NCBI GenBank assembly: GCA_937925845.1
Contig: CALAML010000045.1
Span: 65,616-129,615, forward strand
Length of the DNA: 64,000 nucleotides
DNA from: an uncultured Acidimicrobiales bacterium
GTDB lineage: Bacteria > Actinomycetota > Acidimicrobiia > Acidimicrobiales > CALAML01
Direction: 5' to 3'
Shown: in pieces, positions 36,315 through 46,055 of the stretch
Layout of the letters: each line of letters begins with the position of its first letter
How positions within the stretch are numbered: position 1 is the first letter of the stretch
The notes under the pieces: generated by a model
The model's input: only the letters and a program-made list of their open reading frames with translations
What the model was told of the DNA's origin: nothing
The model's database searches: none
Position numbers and translations under genes: made by a program

Positions 36315-37706
36315 GTGATCGAACCCGATGTTCTCGAAAGCACCATCAACACCGCGCTGGCTACCGGCGGAGAGTTTGCTGAGGTCTTCGCCGAAGACCG
36401 ACGGTCGTCGTCGGGGTACTTCGACGATGGGAAAGTCGAAGAGCTGACCTCGGGCCGCGACCGCGGCGCCGGCATTCGTGTGGTGGTGGGCGACACCACC
36501 GGCTTTGCCCACACCGCCGACCTCTCCCAAGCCGGATTGGCCAAAGCGGCAGAAGCGGCGGCCGCCGCCGCACGCGGTGGTAGCGGCGGCGTGGAAGCCG
36601 TCGGCCTCACCAGTCAGAAGGTGGACCGAACCATCTCGGTGGAGATCGAGCCGGAGAGCATCGCCAAGCAAACCAAGGTCGACCTGTTGGGCACCGCCGA
36701 CAGCGCCGCCCGCGACGTGTCGAACTCCATCACCCAGGTGATGGTGCGCTACTCCGACAGCCGCCGTCGGATCCAGGTGGCCAACAGCGACGGCCTGTTG
36801 TCGGGCGATGACCAGGTGCGCACCTTCTTTGCTGTTTCCTGCGTGGCCAGCGGCGACACCGGCATGCAGACCGGCCGCGAGAGCGTCGGCCACACCTACG
36901 GCTTCGAACTTTTCGACCGCTACGACGTCGAAGAACTGGCCCGCACCGCAGCCGGTCGAGCGGTTACTAAGCTCGAAGCGGTTCCGGCCCCGTCGGGCAC
37001 TATGCCGGTGGTGATCGGCAAGGGCGGTGGCGGCGTGCTGTTCCACGAAGCCTGCGGTCACGGCCTCGAGGCCGATCTGATCGCCAAGGGCGCATCGGTC
37101 TTCGCCAACCGTGTTGGTGAGAAGGTCGCCGCCGATGGTGTCACCCTGATCGACGACGGCACCATGGGTGGCGAGTGGGGCAACTTCGCCATCGACGATG
37201 AAGGTCGCCCGGCCCAGTCCAACACCCTGATCGAAGACGGCGTGCTCGTCGACTACATGTGGGACCACCTACGGGCCCGCAAAGAAGGCCGACCCAGCTC
37301 CGGCAACGGTCGGCGTCAGAGCTACGCCCACCTGCCGATGGTGCGCATGACCAACACCTACATGGCCAACGGCAACGAAGATCCGGCCGACATCATCGCC
37401 GACACCCCCGAGGGCGTGTACATCGCCCAGCTCGGTGGGGGTCAGGTCAACACCGCCACCGGCGACTTCGTGTTCGGCATGACCGAGGCCTACCTGATCG
37501 AAGACGGCAAGATCACCACGCCATTACGCGAAGGCAACCTGATCGGCAACGGCCCCGAAGTGCTCACCCAGATCGACCGACTCGGCAACGACTTCGAGAT
37601 GGGCCACCCCGGCACCTGCGGCAAAGACGGCCAAGGCGTCCCTGTGGGCGACGGCACTCCAACCCTGCGGGTCACCGCCCTCACCATCGGCGGCACCGCG
37701 GCCTAG
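36315..37706 (+). CDS. tldD: TldD-family metalloprotease subunit
   Basis: GGGGVLFHEACGHGLEADLIAKG (HExxxH), GGQVNTATGDFVFGMTEAYLIEDGKIT; GTG start 36315. Confidence 0.93.
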   Translation: MIEPDVLESTINTALATGGEFAEVFAEDRRSSSGYFDDGKVEELTSGRDRGAGIRVVVGDTTGFAHTADLSQAGLAKAAEAAAAAARGGSGGVEAVGLTSQKVDRTISVEIEPESIAKQTKVDLLGTADSAARDVSNSITQVMVRYSDSRRRIQVANSDGLLSGDDQVRTFFAVSCVASGDTGMQTGRESVGHTYGFELFDRYDVEELARTAAGRAVTKLEAVPAPSGTMPVVIGKGGGGVLFHEACGHGLEADLIAKGASVFANRVGEKVAADGVTLIDDGTMGGEWGNFAIDDEGRPAQSNTLIEDGVLVDYMWDHLRARKEGRPSSGNGRRQSYAHLPMVRMTNTYMANGNEDPADIIADTPEGVYIAQLGGGQVNTATGDFVFGMTEAYLIEDGKITTPLREGNLIGNGPEVLTQIDRLGNDFEMGHPGTCGKDGQGVPVGDGTPTLRVTALTIGGTAA

Positions 37707-37764
37707 GAGAGTCGTAGAGACTCCGAACCGAGCCCACCGAGCCAGACATGCCCAGGAGGCGTTA

Positions 37765-39108
37765 GTGATCGAGACGTTGAACGAGGTCGTCGAAAAGGTT
37801 GTGGCCCAGGCCAAACCCGGCGAGGCCCTCGAGGCGGTGGCGGTGCATTCGGCCGACACCGAGATCCGGGTGTACGAGGGCGAGATCGAACAGTTCTCGG
37901 CCGCGGAGTCCCAAGGCGTCGGGGTGCGGGTCATCGTCGACAACCGGCAGGGCTTCGCCTACTCCGGCACCCTCGACCCCGAGGCCATCTCCGAAGCACT
38001 CGCCGAAGCCCGCGACAACGCCACCTTCGGTTCCCCCGACGAATACCTCGGCTTAGCTGAGCCCGACGGAGTCGAAGCGGTCGAGCTCGACCTCTTCAAA
38101 CCTGGCCTGGCCGACGTTCCCACCGAAGACAAAATCGCCATGGCCATCGAGTTGGAGCGAGCCACCCGCGCCGCCGACGACCGCATCAGTGGCATCGAAA
38201 GCGCAGAGTACGCCGATTCGATCGTCGCCTCGGCAGTGGCCACCAGCACCGGCCTACGCAACTCAAGCCAAGAGACCGGCTGCTTTCTCACCTCCTACGC
38301 CATGGCTGCCGAAGGCGACGAAACCCAGACCGGCTTCGGCTTCTCGGTGGGCCGGGACTTCGACGAACTCGACGGGGCCCAAGCCGCGGAGGACGCGGCG
38401 ATGCGGGCCACCCGCCTGTTGGGCGCGGTCAAGCCCGAAACCGAACGCCTCACGGTGGTGCTCGACCCGTTTGTAACCGCGCAGTTTCTCTCGATTCTCG
38501 CCGGCAGCTTCTCCGGAGAAGCGGTGCTGAAGGGCTACTCCCTCTTCGCCGACCGCCAGGGCGAAACCGTGGCCCACCCCACCATCACGCTGGTTGACGA
38601 CCCCACCCGACCCGAAGCGTTCTCCGCCACCTCCACCGACGGCGAAGGCCTGGCCACCCGCCGCAACGTGTTGATCAACGCTGGCGTGGTCGACGGCTTC
38701 GTGCACAACAGCTACACCGGCCGCCGTACGGGAACGGCCAGCACCGGCTCGGCGGTGCGCGGCTTCGCCAACACCCCAGGCGTTGGCTGCATGGCGGTGT
38801 CACTCGACCCCGGTAGCCGAACCCAAGCCGAGTTGATCTCCGACATCGACCACGGGGTGTTGATCCAGGGCGTGTCCGGCCTGCACTCGGGCGTCAACCC
38901 GGTCAGCGGCGACTTCTCCACCGGCGCCGATGGGCTCATGATCCGAAACGGCGAAGTAGCCGAACCGGTTCGCGAGTTCACCATTGCCTCAACCCTGCAA
39001 AAGATGCTCACCGACGTGATTGAGATCGGTGGCGACGTCGAACACCTCCCCATGTCGGCCACCGGCCTCAGCCTCGCCATAGGCGAAGTCACCGTCAGCG
39101 GCACCTGA
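37765..39108 (+). CDS. TldE/PmbA-family protein (paralogue 1)
   Basis: SGLHSGVNPVSGDFSTGADGLMIRNGEVAEPVREFTIASTLQKML; lacks HExxxH. Confidence 0.9.
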   Translation: MIETLNEVVEKVVAQAKPGEALEAVAVHSADTEIRVYEGEIEQFSAAESQGVGVRVIVDNRQGFAYSGTLDPEAISEALAEARDNATFGSPDEYLGLAEPDGVEAVELDLFKPGLADVPTEDKIAMAIELERATRAADDRISGIESAEYADSIVASAVATSTGLRNSSQETGCFLTSYAMAAEGDETQTGFGFSVGRDFDELDGAQAAEDAAMRATRLLGAVKPETERLTVVLDPFVTAQFLSILAGSFSGEAVLKGYSLFADRQGETVAHPTITLVDDPTRPEAFSATSTDGEGLATRRNVLINAGVVDGFVHNSYTGRRTGTASTGSAVRGFANTPGVGCMAVSLDPGSRTQAELISDIDHGVLIQGVSGLHSGVNPVSGDFSTGADGLMIRNGEVAEPVREFTIASTLQKMLTDVIEIGGDVEHLPMSATGLSLAIGEVTVSGT

Positions 39109-39175
39109 CCTCAGCCGAACGAACAACCTGATCGACGCGTGCCCGAGTTGGGCCGAGAGCTGCGAGAATGGGCCC

Positions 39176-40567
39176 ATGACTGTTGCCTCCGCCCCGTCGC
39201 CCGGATCGGCCGCCACCCCGGCCGAAGTAGAGAAGCTGATCGCCATCGGTCAGGGAGTGGTCGACCAGGCCGCGCCCGGCGAAGCGGTGGAAGCCTTTGT
39301 GCGGGAAGGCACCAGTACCTCGGTGCGGGTGTACGACGGCGAGGTGGAATCGTTCACCTCGGCCAACGGCTCCGGCATCGGCATACGGGTGATCGTCGAT
39401 GACCGGATGGGATTCGCCCACGCCGGATCGCTGGCCCCCGACGTGATCGCCGACACCCTGGCCGAAGCCCGCGACAACGCCCAGTTCGCCGAACCCGACG
39501 AGTTCGTGGCGCTGGTCGAACCCGACGGCGTGGCACCGGTGGAGATGGACCCCTGGTTCGAAGAGGCGGTCACCCAACCCGACACCGACAAGATCGATCT
39601 GGCTATCGAACTCGAGCGGCGGGTTCGAGGCGCCGATGAGCGCATCACCGGCATCCGTACCGCCTCCTACGGCACCAGCTTTGGCACCGCAGCCGTGGTG
39701 TCGACCACCGGGATCGCCGTCGGCTCCCGCGGTACCGGTGCTTCGATGGCCGTGCAGGCGCTGGCCGCCGATGGTGAAAGCACCCGATCGGGCTATGGCG
39801 TGTCGGCCGGACGGATGCCGGGCGAACTTGATATGGACGAAGCAGTCACCGATGCGGTCGACCGGGCCACCGGCTTGCTCGGCTCGACCAAGCCCGAGTC
39901 GGGCACGGTCACGCTGGTGTTGGAGCCACGACTGGCCATGACCATCCTCGGCATGGTCGCCGGAACCATGAGTGCCGAGCGGGCCCAAAAAGGACGGGCC
40001 CTGTTCGGTGATCGGGTGGGCGAGGATGTGGCGTCGCCGATGCTCAGCCTTCGCGACGACCCGACCGACATGCGTTCCATGGGCGCCGACAACTTCGACG
40101 GCGAAGGTTTGGCCACCCGGCCCAACGAACTCCTGGTCGATGGGGTGCTTCAGAGCTTTCTGCACAACAGCATCACCGCGAGGCGCGACGGGCTGAGCTC
40201 AACCGGCTCCGCAGTGCGGGGCTATGCCAGTACGCCCGGTGTCGGGCCCCAACTGTTGGTGATGGACCCTGGCACCACACCGGCCGACCAACTTCTCGAT
40301 GGCATCGAACTCGGGCTGATGGTGCAGTCGTTCTCCGGCCTGCACTCCGGCGTCAACACCACCTCGGGCGACTTTTCCGTAGGCGTTGAGGGCTACCTGA
40401 TTCGCAACGGTGAGAAGGCCGAAGCCATCAGCGAAGCCACGGTTGGCTCCACCCTTCAGCGTTTGCTGCGAGACATCCGATCCATCGGCGATGACCTCAC
40501 GTGGCTACCCAGCGGCAACGGTGCGGCCAGCCTCGTGATCGATGGCGTCACGCTCTCGGGTGCATAG
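39176..40567 (+). CDS. TldE/PmbA-family protein (paralogue 2)
   Basis: SGLHSGVNTTSGDFSVGVEGYLIRNGEKAEAISEATVGSTLQRLL; collinear with the preceding gene. Confidence 0.9.
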   Translation: MTVASAPSPGSAATPAEVEKLIAIGQGVVDQAAPGEAVEAFVREGTSTSVRVYDGEVESFTSANGSGIGIRVIVDDRMGFAHAGSLAPDVIADTLAEARDNAQFAEPDEFVALVEPDGVAPVEMDPWFEEAVTQPDTDKIDLAIELERRVRGADERITGIRTASYGTSFGTAAVVSTTGIAVGSRGTGASMAVQALAADGESTRSGYGVSAGRMPGELDMDEAVTDAVDRATGLLGSTKPESGTVTLVLEPRLAMTILGMVAGTMSAERAQKGRALFGDRVGEDVASPMLSLRDDPTDMRSMGADNFDGEGLATRPNELLVDGVLQSFLHNSITARRDGLSSTGSAVRGYASTPGVGPQLLVMDPGTTPADQLLDGIELGLMVQSFSGLHSGVNTTSGDFSVGVEGYLIRNGEKAEAISEATVGSTLQRLLRDIRSIGDDLTWLPSGNGAASLVIDGVTLSGA

Positions 40568-40635
40568 GCGGCTAACCCTTCTGGCCAACTTTCCTTCGGG
40601 AAGCTGATTGATCAGCCGACGGAGGCGCTCTTCGG

Positions 40636-41313
40636 TCACTGAGGGGCCAGCACCACCGTGACTAGATTTCCCCCCTGGGTTGCTTCGGCGATGGTGGCTA
40701 CGAACTCAATATCGATGGCGACCGTTGCCCGACCGGCTGATGAGGCTGAGGGGGCTTCGCTGATGGTGAGCACCCGGCCTCGCACATTCAGCGTGCCCGC
40801 TTCGTTGGCATCGCTGGACGTGCCGGTGGCGGCGGTCACCAGTTCGATGGCGTCGCCCTCAGTCACCTGAAGGCCGGCCGGGATCGCCACCGCAACACCA
40901 CGCTCATCGGCGGTGAGGCCTGATCGCCCGGCAGCATCGTCGTCGCCGATGCGAGCGCCGACTACCACTTCGTTGGCCGCCACCTCGGTGAGCACCGACA
41001 TACCGATCACCTCCGTGAGGTTGCTAGCCGCGCCGTCTGGTATCCAGCCAACGGGCTGCTGACGAAGCTCGAGATCGCCGGATGTGATCACCCGTCCGAT
41101 CTCAAGGCGATTCCGAGCCACCACCACCGGCTCACGTTCGCCGAGGTCGGCGACCACCGACCGGGCTTGGGCCAGCGTGGCGGTGACGATCAGCCCAATC
41201 ACGGTTGCCAGCACCAGGGTGATGATCCAAAACCGGCGGGGGTTGGCCCGCAGTGGATAACGCAAGGCTCGGGCAGTAACGCCGAGTGATGCGGCGCGAG
41301 AGGTCCCAGACAT
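40636..41313 (-). CDS. SAF-domain membrane protein (CpaB-like)
   Basis: N-terminal TM; PVVVARNRLEIGRVITSGDLELRQQPVGWIP SAF domain. Confidence 0.75.
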   Translation of the reverse strand: MSGTSRAASLGVTARALRYPLRANPRRFWIITLVLATVIGLIVTATLAQARSVVADLGEREPVVVARNRLEIGRVITSGDLELRQQPVGWIPDGAASNLTEVIGMSVLTEVAANEVVVGARIGDDDAAGRSGLTADERGVAVAIPAGLQVTEGDAIELVTAATGTSSDANEAGTLNVRGRVLTISEAPSASSAGRATVAIDIEFVATIAEATQGGNLVTVVLAPQ

Positions 41314-41405
41314 AGAGGCTCCAAAGAAGAGGGGAGCGGAATGCGGGGAAGTGGAGGATCGGCGGGGAGCCGATAATGGGGAGCTATGGCCGAAAGGTCG
41401 GACAG

Positions 41406-41777
41406 CTAGTCGCTTGAGCTGGAGGCCTTGGACTCAGACTTCTTCTTAGTATCCGACTTCTTCGATTCGGACTTTTTGGACTCGGACTTCTTGGAATCTG
41501 ACGACTTCGAATCGCTCGACGAAGAAGAGGACGAGTCACTCGACTCACTCGATGACTTGGAGCCGGAGCCGCCGGACCGGGAGTCGTTCTTGTAGAAGCC
41601 CGACCCTTTGAAGCTGATCCCGACGTTGCCAAAGACCTTCTTCACGTTGCCTTTGCCGGGATCGGCGCAACCCTCAACGGCCTTTTTCGGGCACTTCTTC
41701 AAGGTGTTGGCTTTGAACGACTGACTGAGCTCGAACTCGTTCTCACAATCGAGGCAGCGGTAGTCGTACGTTGGCAT
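41406..41777 (-). CDS. FmdB-type zinc-ribbon protein with Ser/Lys/Asp-rich tail
   Basis: MPTYDYRCLDCENEFELSQSF...KKCP...KVFGNVGISFKGSGFYKNDSR; tail SDSKKSESKKSESKKSDTKKKSESK. Confidence 0.88.
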   Translation of the reverse strand: MPTYDYRCLDCENEFELSQSFKANTLKKCPKKAVEGCADPGKGNVKKVFGNVGISFKGSGFYKNDSRSGGSGSKSSSESSDSSSSSSSDSKSSDSKKSESKKSESKKSDTKKKSESKASSSSD

Positions 41778-41979
41778 GCGTCTCTCCAGGGTTTCCAGCA
41801 TCAAGGCCGACATCAGGGGCGCCGACATCACAGTGTCGACATGAGCGACCCAACGATTTATACGCTGGCACTCCGACACCGAGAGTGCCAATCCTAGCGG
41901 GCCGGTCCAGAGCCCCCCAACGTCGGCTGACCCAGCGAGCGTTCAGCCTGATGACAGGTTGGCCTGCCAGACTTGTCCG

Positions 41980-42666
41980 GTGAGGATTCTCATCGTCGAG
42001 GACGAAGACGACATTGCGCTGGCCGTGAAACGGGGTCTGGAGGCGGACGGCTTTGCGGTCGATACCGCAGACAACGGAGTAGACGGGCTGTGGCTGGCGC
42101 AGAACAATCCCTACGCCGCGATCGTGCTCGACATCATGTTGCCGGGCATGAACGGTTACAAAGTGTGCGCCACACTTCGCCAAGAACAGAATTGGACGCC
42201 GATTCTGATGCTGACGGCCAAGGACGGCAGCCTGGATGAGGCCGAGGGGCTCGATACCGGAGCCGATGACTACCTCACCAAGCCCTTCTCCTATGTGGTG
42301 TTGTTGGCTCGAATCCGCGCTCTGCTCCGCCGGTCGGACCGGACGCTGTCTCAACAGACTGCCGAGCTTGCGGTTGGTGATGTTCGGTTTGATCAAAGAA
42401 CCCGCCAGGTCTGCCGTGGTGAGACCGAGGTTGAGCTGTCGCCACGGGCTCTGGCCGTGCTTGAGTACCTGATGCTGCGGGCCGGTGAGGTGGTAACCAA
42501 ACGGGACATCCTCGAAAACGTTTGGGACCACGCCTTCGAAGGCGACCCCAACATCGTCGAGGTCTACATCTCTCGGATCCGCCAGGCCCTCGACGCTGCG
42601 TTTGACCGCAAGGCGATTGAGACGGTGCGTGGTGCCGGCTACCGGTTCGCGTCCGACGGAGGCTGA
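41980..42666 (+). CDS. OmpR/PhoB-family response regulator
   Basis: VRILIVEDEDDIALAVKRGL, LDIMLPGMNGYKV, winged helix NIVEVYISRIRQALD. Confidence 0.95.
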   Translation: MRILIVEDEDDIALAVKRGLEADGFAVDTADNGVDGLWLAQNNPYAAIVLDIMLPGMNGYKVCATLRQEQNWTPILMLTAKDGSLDEAEGLDTGADDYLTKPFSYVVLLARIRALLRRSDRTLSQQTAELAVGDVRFDQRTRQVCRGETEVELSPRALAVLEYLMLRAGEVVTKRDILENVWDHAFEGDPNIVEVYISRIRQALDAAFDRKAIETVRGAGYRFASDGG

Positions 42667-42669
42667 TCG

Positions 42670-44055
42670 ATGCGAACCGTTCGAGTGCGCACCGCGGCGG
42701 TGGCCAGTCTGGTGGTGGCATTGGCGTTTCTGGCGGTCTCGTTCTTTCTGGTCCAACAGCTCCGAGCGAGCCTGATCGCCGAGGTGGATCGGTCCAACGA
42801 TGCTCGGGCCGCCGATCTGGCGACGGCCAACGAGTTGGAACTGAACGAGCTGACGCTTTCTCTCGATGAGGACACTGTGGCTGCGCTGCTTGTGGCGGTT
42901 GACGAATTCGACGACAGCATCAAGGAAGTCCAGATCAGCACCGATGCCAACCTGACCGCTCAGCAGGTGACCGAAGCCTTTCCCGAGCTGAACGTTCCGC
43001 AGTCGGTGAGTTACCCCAACCTGGTCGACACCGTTGGTTCCGACAACCTTCGGGGGGTGACCCAGGACCTTCTGTTGCTCGACGAAGAGGATGGCTCCCT
43101 GTTCAGCGTGGGTGACCTGGTGTTTGTCGCCTCATCGCTCGACCCCGTCGACCGGTCTGTAAGCAACCTGATCCGCAACCTCGCCGTGGTTGGGCCGCTG
43201 TTGGTGCTGGTGGTGGCCGCTCTGGTGTGGTGGCTCACCGGTCGAGCGCTCCGACCGGTCGAGAACATCCGGGCCGAAGCTGAATCGATCGGAGCCTCGG
43301 CCCTTCACCGACGGGTGCCAGAAACCGGAGTAGACGATGAAGTGGGTCGACTGGCCACCACGGTGAACTCGATGCTCGAACGCATCGAGGTTTCTCAGCG
43401 AACCCAACGCCAGTTTGTGGCCGATGCATCCCATGAGCTGCGGAGCCCGCTCGCCTCGATCGCGGCCCAACTCGAAGTGGACCGAACCCACCCCGAGACG
43501 GCCGACCACCAGGCCACCGCCGACATGGTCGGGAACCAAACGGCTCGGATGCAGACGATGGTGGAGGACCTGTTGTTGCTGGCCCGGGCCGATGACGGTT
43601 CGCTAGCGGCTCCTGTTGGCTTGGTTGATCTCGACGATGCGGTGGTGGAGGCCCGACAGGCAGTGGCGGTTCCGCCGGAGGTGAGGGTGGACTTGTCGAA
43701 GGTGTCGGCCGGTTCGATCCGTGGCAATCCAGAGCAGATCCACCGACTGGTCACCAACCTGTTGGCCAACGCCGTGCGCCACGCCACATCCCTTGTTGCC
43801 GTGGGGGTTTCGGAACACGCCGACAGCGTGGTGCTGGTTGTGGACGACGATGGCACCGGGATCGACCCCTCCGACAGAACTGCCATCTTCGAACGATTCG
43901 TGCGGCTCGATGAAGCCCGAACCCGCGATCGCGGCGGAAGCGGCCTCGGTCTGGCCATCAGCGCTGAGATCGCCGCAGCTCATCAGGCCACCATCGAGGT
44001 CGGCGACAGTGCTCTTGGTGGGGCCCACTTCAGCGTGACCTTTCCGCGCGCCTAG
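42670..44055 (+). CDS. Sensor histidine kinase
   Basis: QFVADASHELRSPLASI H-box; LLANAVRHA N-box; VDDDGTGIDPSDR; GGSGLGLAIS. Confidence 0.95.
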   Translation: MRTVRVRTAAVASLVVALAFLAVSFFLVQQLRASLIAEVDRSNDARAADLATANELELNELTLSLDEDTVAALLVAVDEFDDSIKEVQISTDANLTAQQVTEAFPELNVPQSVSYPNLVDTVGSDNLRGVTQDLLLLDEEDGSLFSVGDLVFVASSLDPVDRSVSNLIRNLAVVGPLLVLVVAALVWWLTGRALRPVENIRAEAESIGASALHRRVPETGVDDEVGRLATTVNSMLERIEVSQRTQRQFVADASHELRSPLASIAAQLEVDRTHPETADHQATADMVGNQTARMQTMVEDLLLLARADDGSLAAPVGLVDLDDAVVEARQAVAVPPEVRVDLSKVSAGSIRGNPEQIHRLVTNLLANAVRHATSLVAVGVSEHADSVVLVVDDDGTGIDPSDRTAIFERFVRLDEARTRDRGGSGLGLAISAEIAAAHQATIEVGDSALGGAHFSVTFPRA

Positions 44056-44143
44056 GGGCTGCTCCTTGGCCCAGCGGTCGAACCTGAACGCGGCGTTCAG
44101 CATCGTTCAGGTTGGTGAAAGTCGGAGCCCTGATGGTGGGGGC

Positions 44144-45301
44144 ATGACAAACGAACAGCACACCTCATCATCGACAAACTCCAACTCAGCGGCCGCTGGC
44201 TTTTCGGCCGCGAGGCGACCAGGCAAGCGCCGCCGAGGCCGCCGACGGCTTCGGAGCCTTGCCGCCGGACTCGTGGCCCTGGCCACCCTCGGTCTGGCCC
44301 CAACCGGCGCTGGTGCCATCGTCAACGGCAACCCGGCAAGCACCAGCCAGCACCCCTGGCAGGTCTCGGTTCAGGATTCCGAAGGCCATGCCTGCGGAGG
44401 ATCGATCATCTCGGCCACCCAAATTGCCACCGCAGCCCACTGCTTCGCCAACGGTCGAGGGCTCAGCGTCGTCGCCGGCTCCGATGTGTTGTCGGCCAAC
44501 GATGGCCAACGCATCGCCGTGTCCAAGCTGGTGAACCATCCTTCCTACGCCCAGAGCGGAGTCGCCGATGTGGCCATGATCACCCTGGCCAAGCCGCTCG
44601 AGTTCAACGGCAAGGTCCAGCCCATCGGCCTGGCCACCACCGCGGAGATCAACGCCGCCAGCTCCGCCACGGTCACCGGGTGGGGCGCAACCTCCGAGAA
44701 CGGCGAGGGGACTGACCGGCTTCAGAGCGTGACGGTGCCACTGGTAGGCGATCAGGCCTGCAATACATTGCTCACCGAGGGCGGCATCGATTCCGCAGCT
44801 GAGGTCTGCGCTGGCGGAACGGGCACCGACTCGTGCTACGGAGACAGCGGCGGACCCCTTGTTGTTGCTACCGACACCGGTCCCAAGCTGGCCGGAATCG
44901 TGAGCTGGGGCGAAGTGTGCGGAGGCGACAGCCCAGGCGTCTACGCAGAAGTCCCAACCTTCACCGAGTTCATCTCGTCGGGCGGAGCCAAGGTCGGAGA
45001 CTTTGTTCCCGAAAACCCGATCGTCGACAACGACTTCGACGAAGAGCCCAACTTCGATGAAGACTTCGACTTCGACGATGAAGAGTTCGACTTCGATGAC
45101 GAGGACTTCCTCGACGACGAATACGACTACGACGATGAGTTCGATTTCGACGACGAGGACTTCCTCGACGATGAATACCTCGATGAAGACTGGGGCTGGG
45201 ACGAAGATCTCGACTTCACCTGGATCGACGACTACGACTGGGACGAAGACTTCTGGTTCGAGCTCGAAGCCGCCTACATCACCATGGCGCTCGGAGCCTG
45301 A
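44144..45301 (+). CDS. Secreted trypsin-like serine protease with strongly acidic aromatic C-terminal tail
   Basis: IVNGNPASTSQHPWQVSV, ATAAHC, DSCYGDSGGPLV; tail DFDFDDEEFDFDDEDFLDDEYDYDDEFDFDDEDFLDDEYLDEDWGWDED. Confidence 0.93.
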   Translation: MTNEQHTSSSTNSNSAAAGFSAARRPGKRRRGRRRLRSLAAGLVALATLGLAPTGAGAIVNGNPASTSQHPWQVSVQDSEGHACGGSIISATQIATAAHCFANGRGLSVVAGSDVLSANDGQRIAVSKLVNHPSYAQSGVADVAMITLAKPLEFNGKVQPIGLATTAEINAASSATVTGWGATSENGEGTDRLQSVTVPLVGDQACNTLLTEGGIDSAAEVCAGGTGTDSCYGDSGGPLVVATDTGPKLAGIVSWGEVCGGDSPGVYAEVPTFTEFISSGGAKVGDFVPENPIVDNDFDEEPNFDEDFDFDDEEFDFDDEDFLDDEYDYDDEFDFDDEDFLDDEYLDEDWGWDEDLDFTWIDDYDWDEDFWFELEAAYITMALGA

Positions 45302-45461
45302 CACTCACCACAGCACCAGAGGTCTCAACGAACCACGCAACCAACGAGGAGCAGGTAGCCCCGGCCAAGCGGCCGGGGCTACCTCGCGTCGGGACCGCAT
45401 GCGAATGTCTGTGCGGTCTACGCTTGGCTTCCGGGGCCTGCAGGGCTGAAGGAGGCTTGTG

Positions 45462-45935
45462 ATGAGCGATGTGGTGATCCCAAAGTTCGGCGAGTTGCTC
45501 GCCGATCACTTGGGCGGCGTCGAGGCTGGCGCTCTTCCGTTCCTCCTCTCTCAGCTGGAACGAACCGCAGCCGAGCGCTATCGAGGTTGGGCCGAGGCGG
45601 TCCCTGAGCACCGCGATGGCCTGCTCGCCTGTGCGGCCAGCGAAGATGAGATCGCCGATCGGGTGGAGCAGCTGTTCCCGCCAACCGAAGCCCAGCGAGC
45701 GAGCGTTCTTGCGATGATCGGTGAAGCCAGAGATGCCTACTACGCCGCGTTTGACGGCTACGGGCCGGTCGAACAGATGACGATCCAAGCCAATGCCGAA
45801 CGCCAAGGTGCCGGCGCATGGCAGTCGTTGAAGAACACCTATCCCGACCACTCCGATGCGCTCGACGCCCTGTCACAGCTAGAAAGCACCAGCGCCGACT
45901 ACCTCGACAAAACCCTCAAGCTTCTGCACCACTAA
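45462..45935 (+). CDS. Conserved hypothetical, about 158 aa helical protein
   Basis: Coding-like ORF with upstream AAGGAGG; no family recognised. Confidence 0.6.
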   Translation: MSDVVIPKFGELLADHLGGVEAGALPFLLSQLERTAAERYRGWAEAVPEHRDGLLACAASEDEIADRVEQLFPPTEAQRASVLAMIGEARDAYYAAFDGYGPVEQMTIQANAERQGAGAWQSLKNTYPDHSDALDALSQLESTSADYLDKTLKLLHH

Positions 45936-45951
45936 CCAGGAGAGCTGGGGT

Positions 45952-45982
45952 AGTTCGGGGTCAGACTCCAAAGACCCCAACT
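45952..45982. terminator. Hairpin with TTCGGGGTCAG core
   Basis: AGTT-c-GGGGTC agactccaaa GACCCC-AACT. Confidence 0.6.
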
Positions 45983-46055
45983 TGGACCGCAGTGTGCGCA
46001 ATTGGGCCTTGGGGTTCCTGCCCGCCTAGAAGGCAAATGGAGCTAGCCTGCGGCC

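Noticed and set aside
36250-37268. N-terminal two thirds of ORF 35823-37268 (-)
   Set aside because: Antisense to tldD; only the C-terminal ~127 aa looks like a real thioesterase.
39095-40165. 356-aa antisense ORF over TldE paralogue 2
   Set aside because: No recognisable domain, composition typical of antisense GC-rich frames.
45060-45200. Possible CRISPR-like repeats
   Set aside because: In-frame protein-coding repeat expansion without regular spacers; no cas genes in the window.
44186-45304. 372-aa antisense ORF with VVVVDPGEVEIFV repeats
   Set aside because: Simply the reverse translation of the acidic protease tail repeats.
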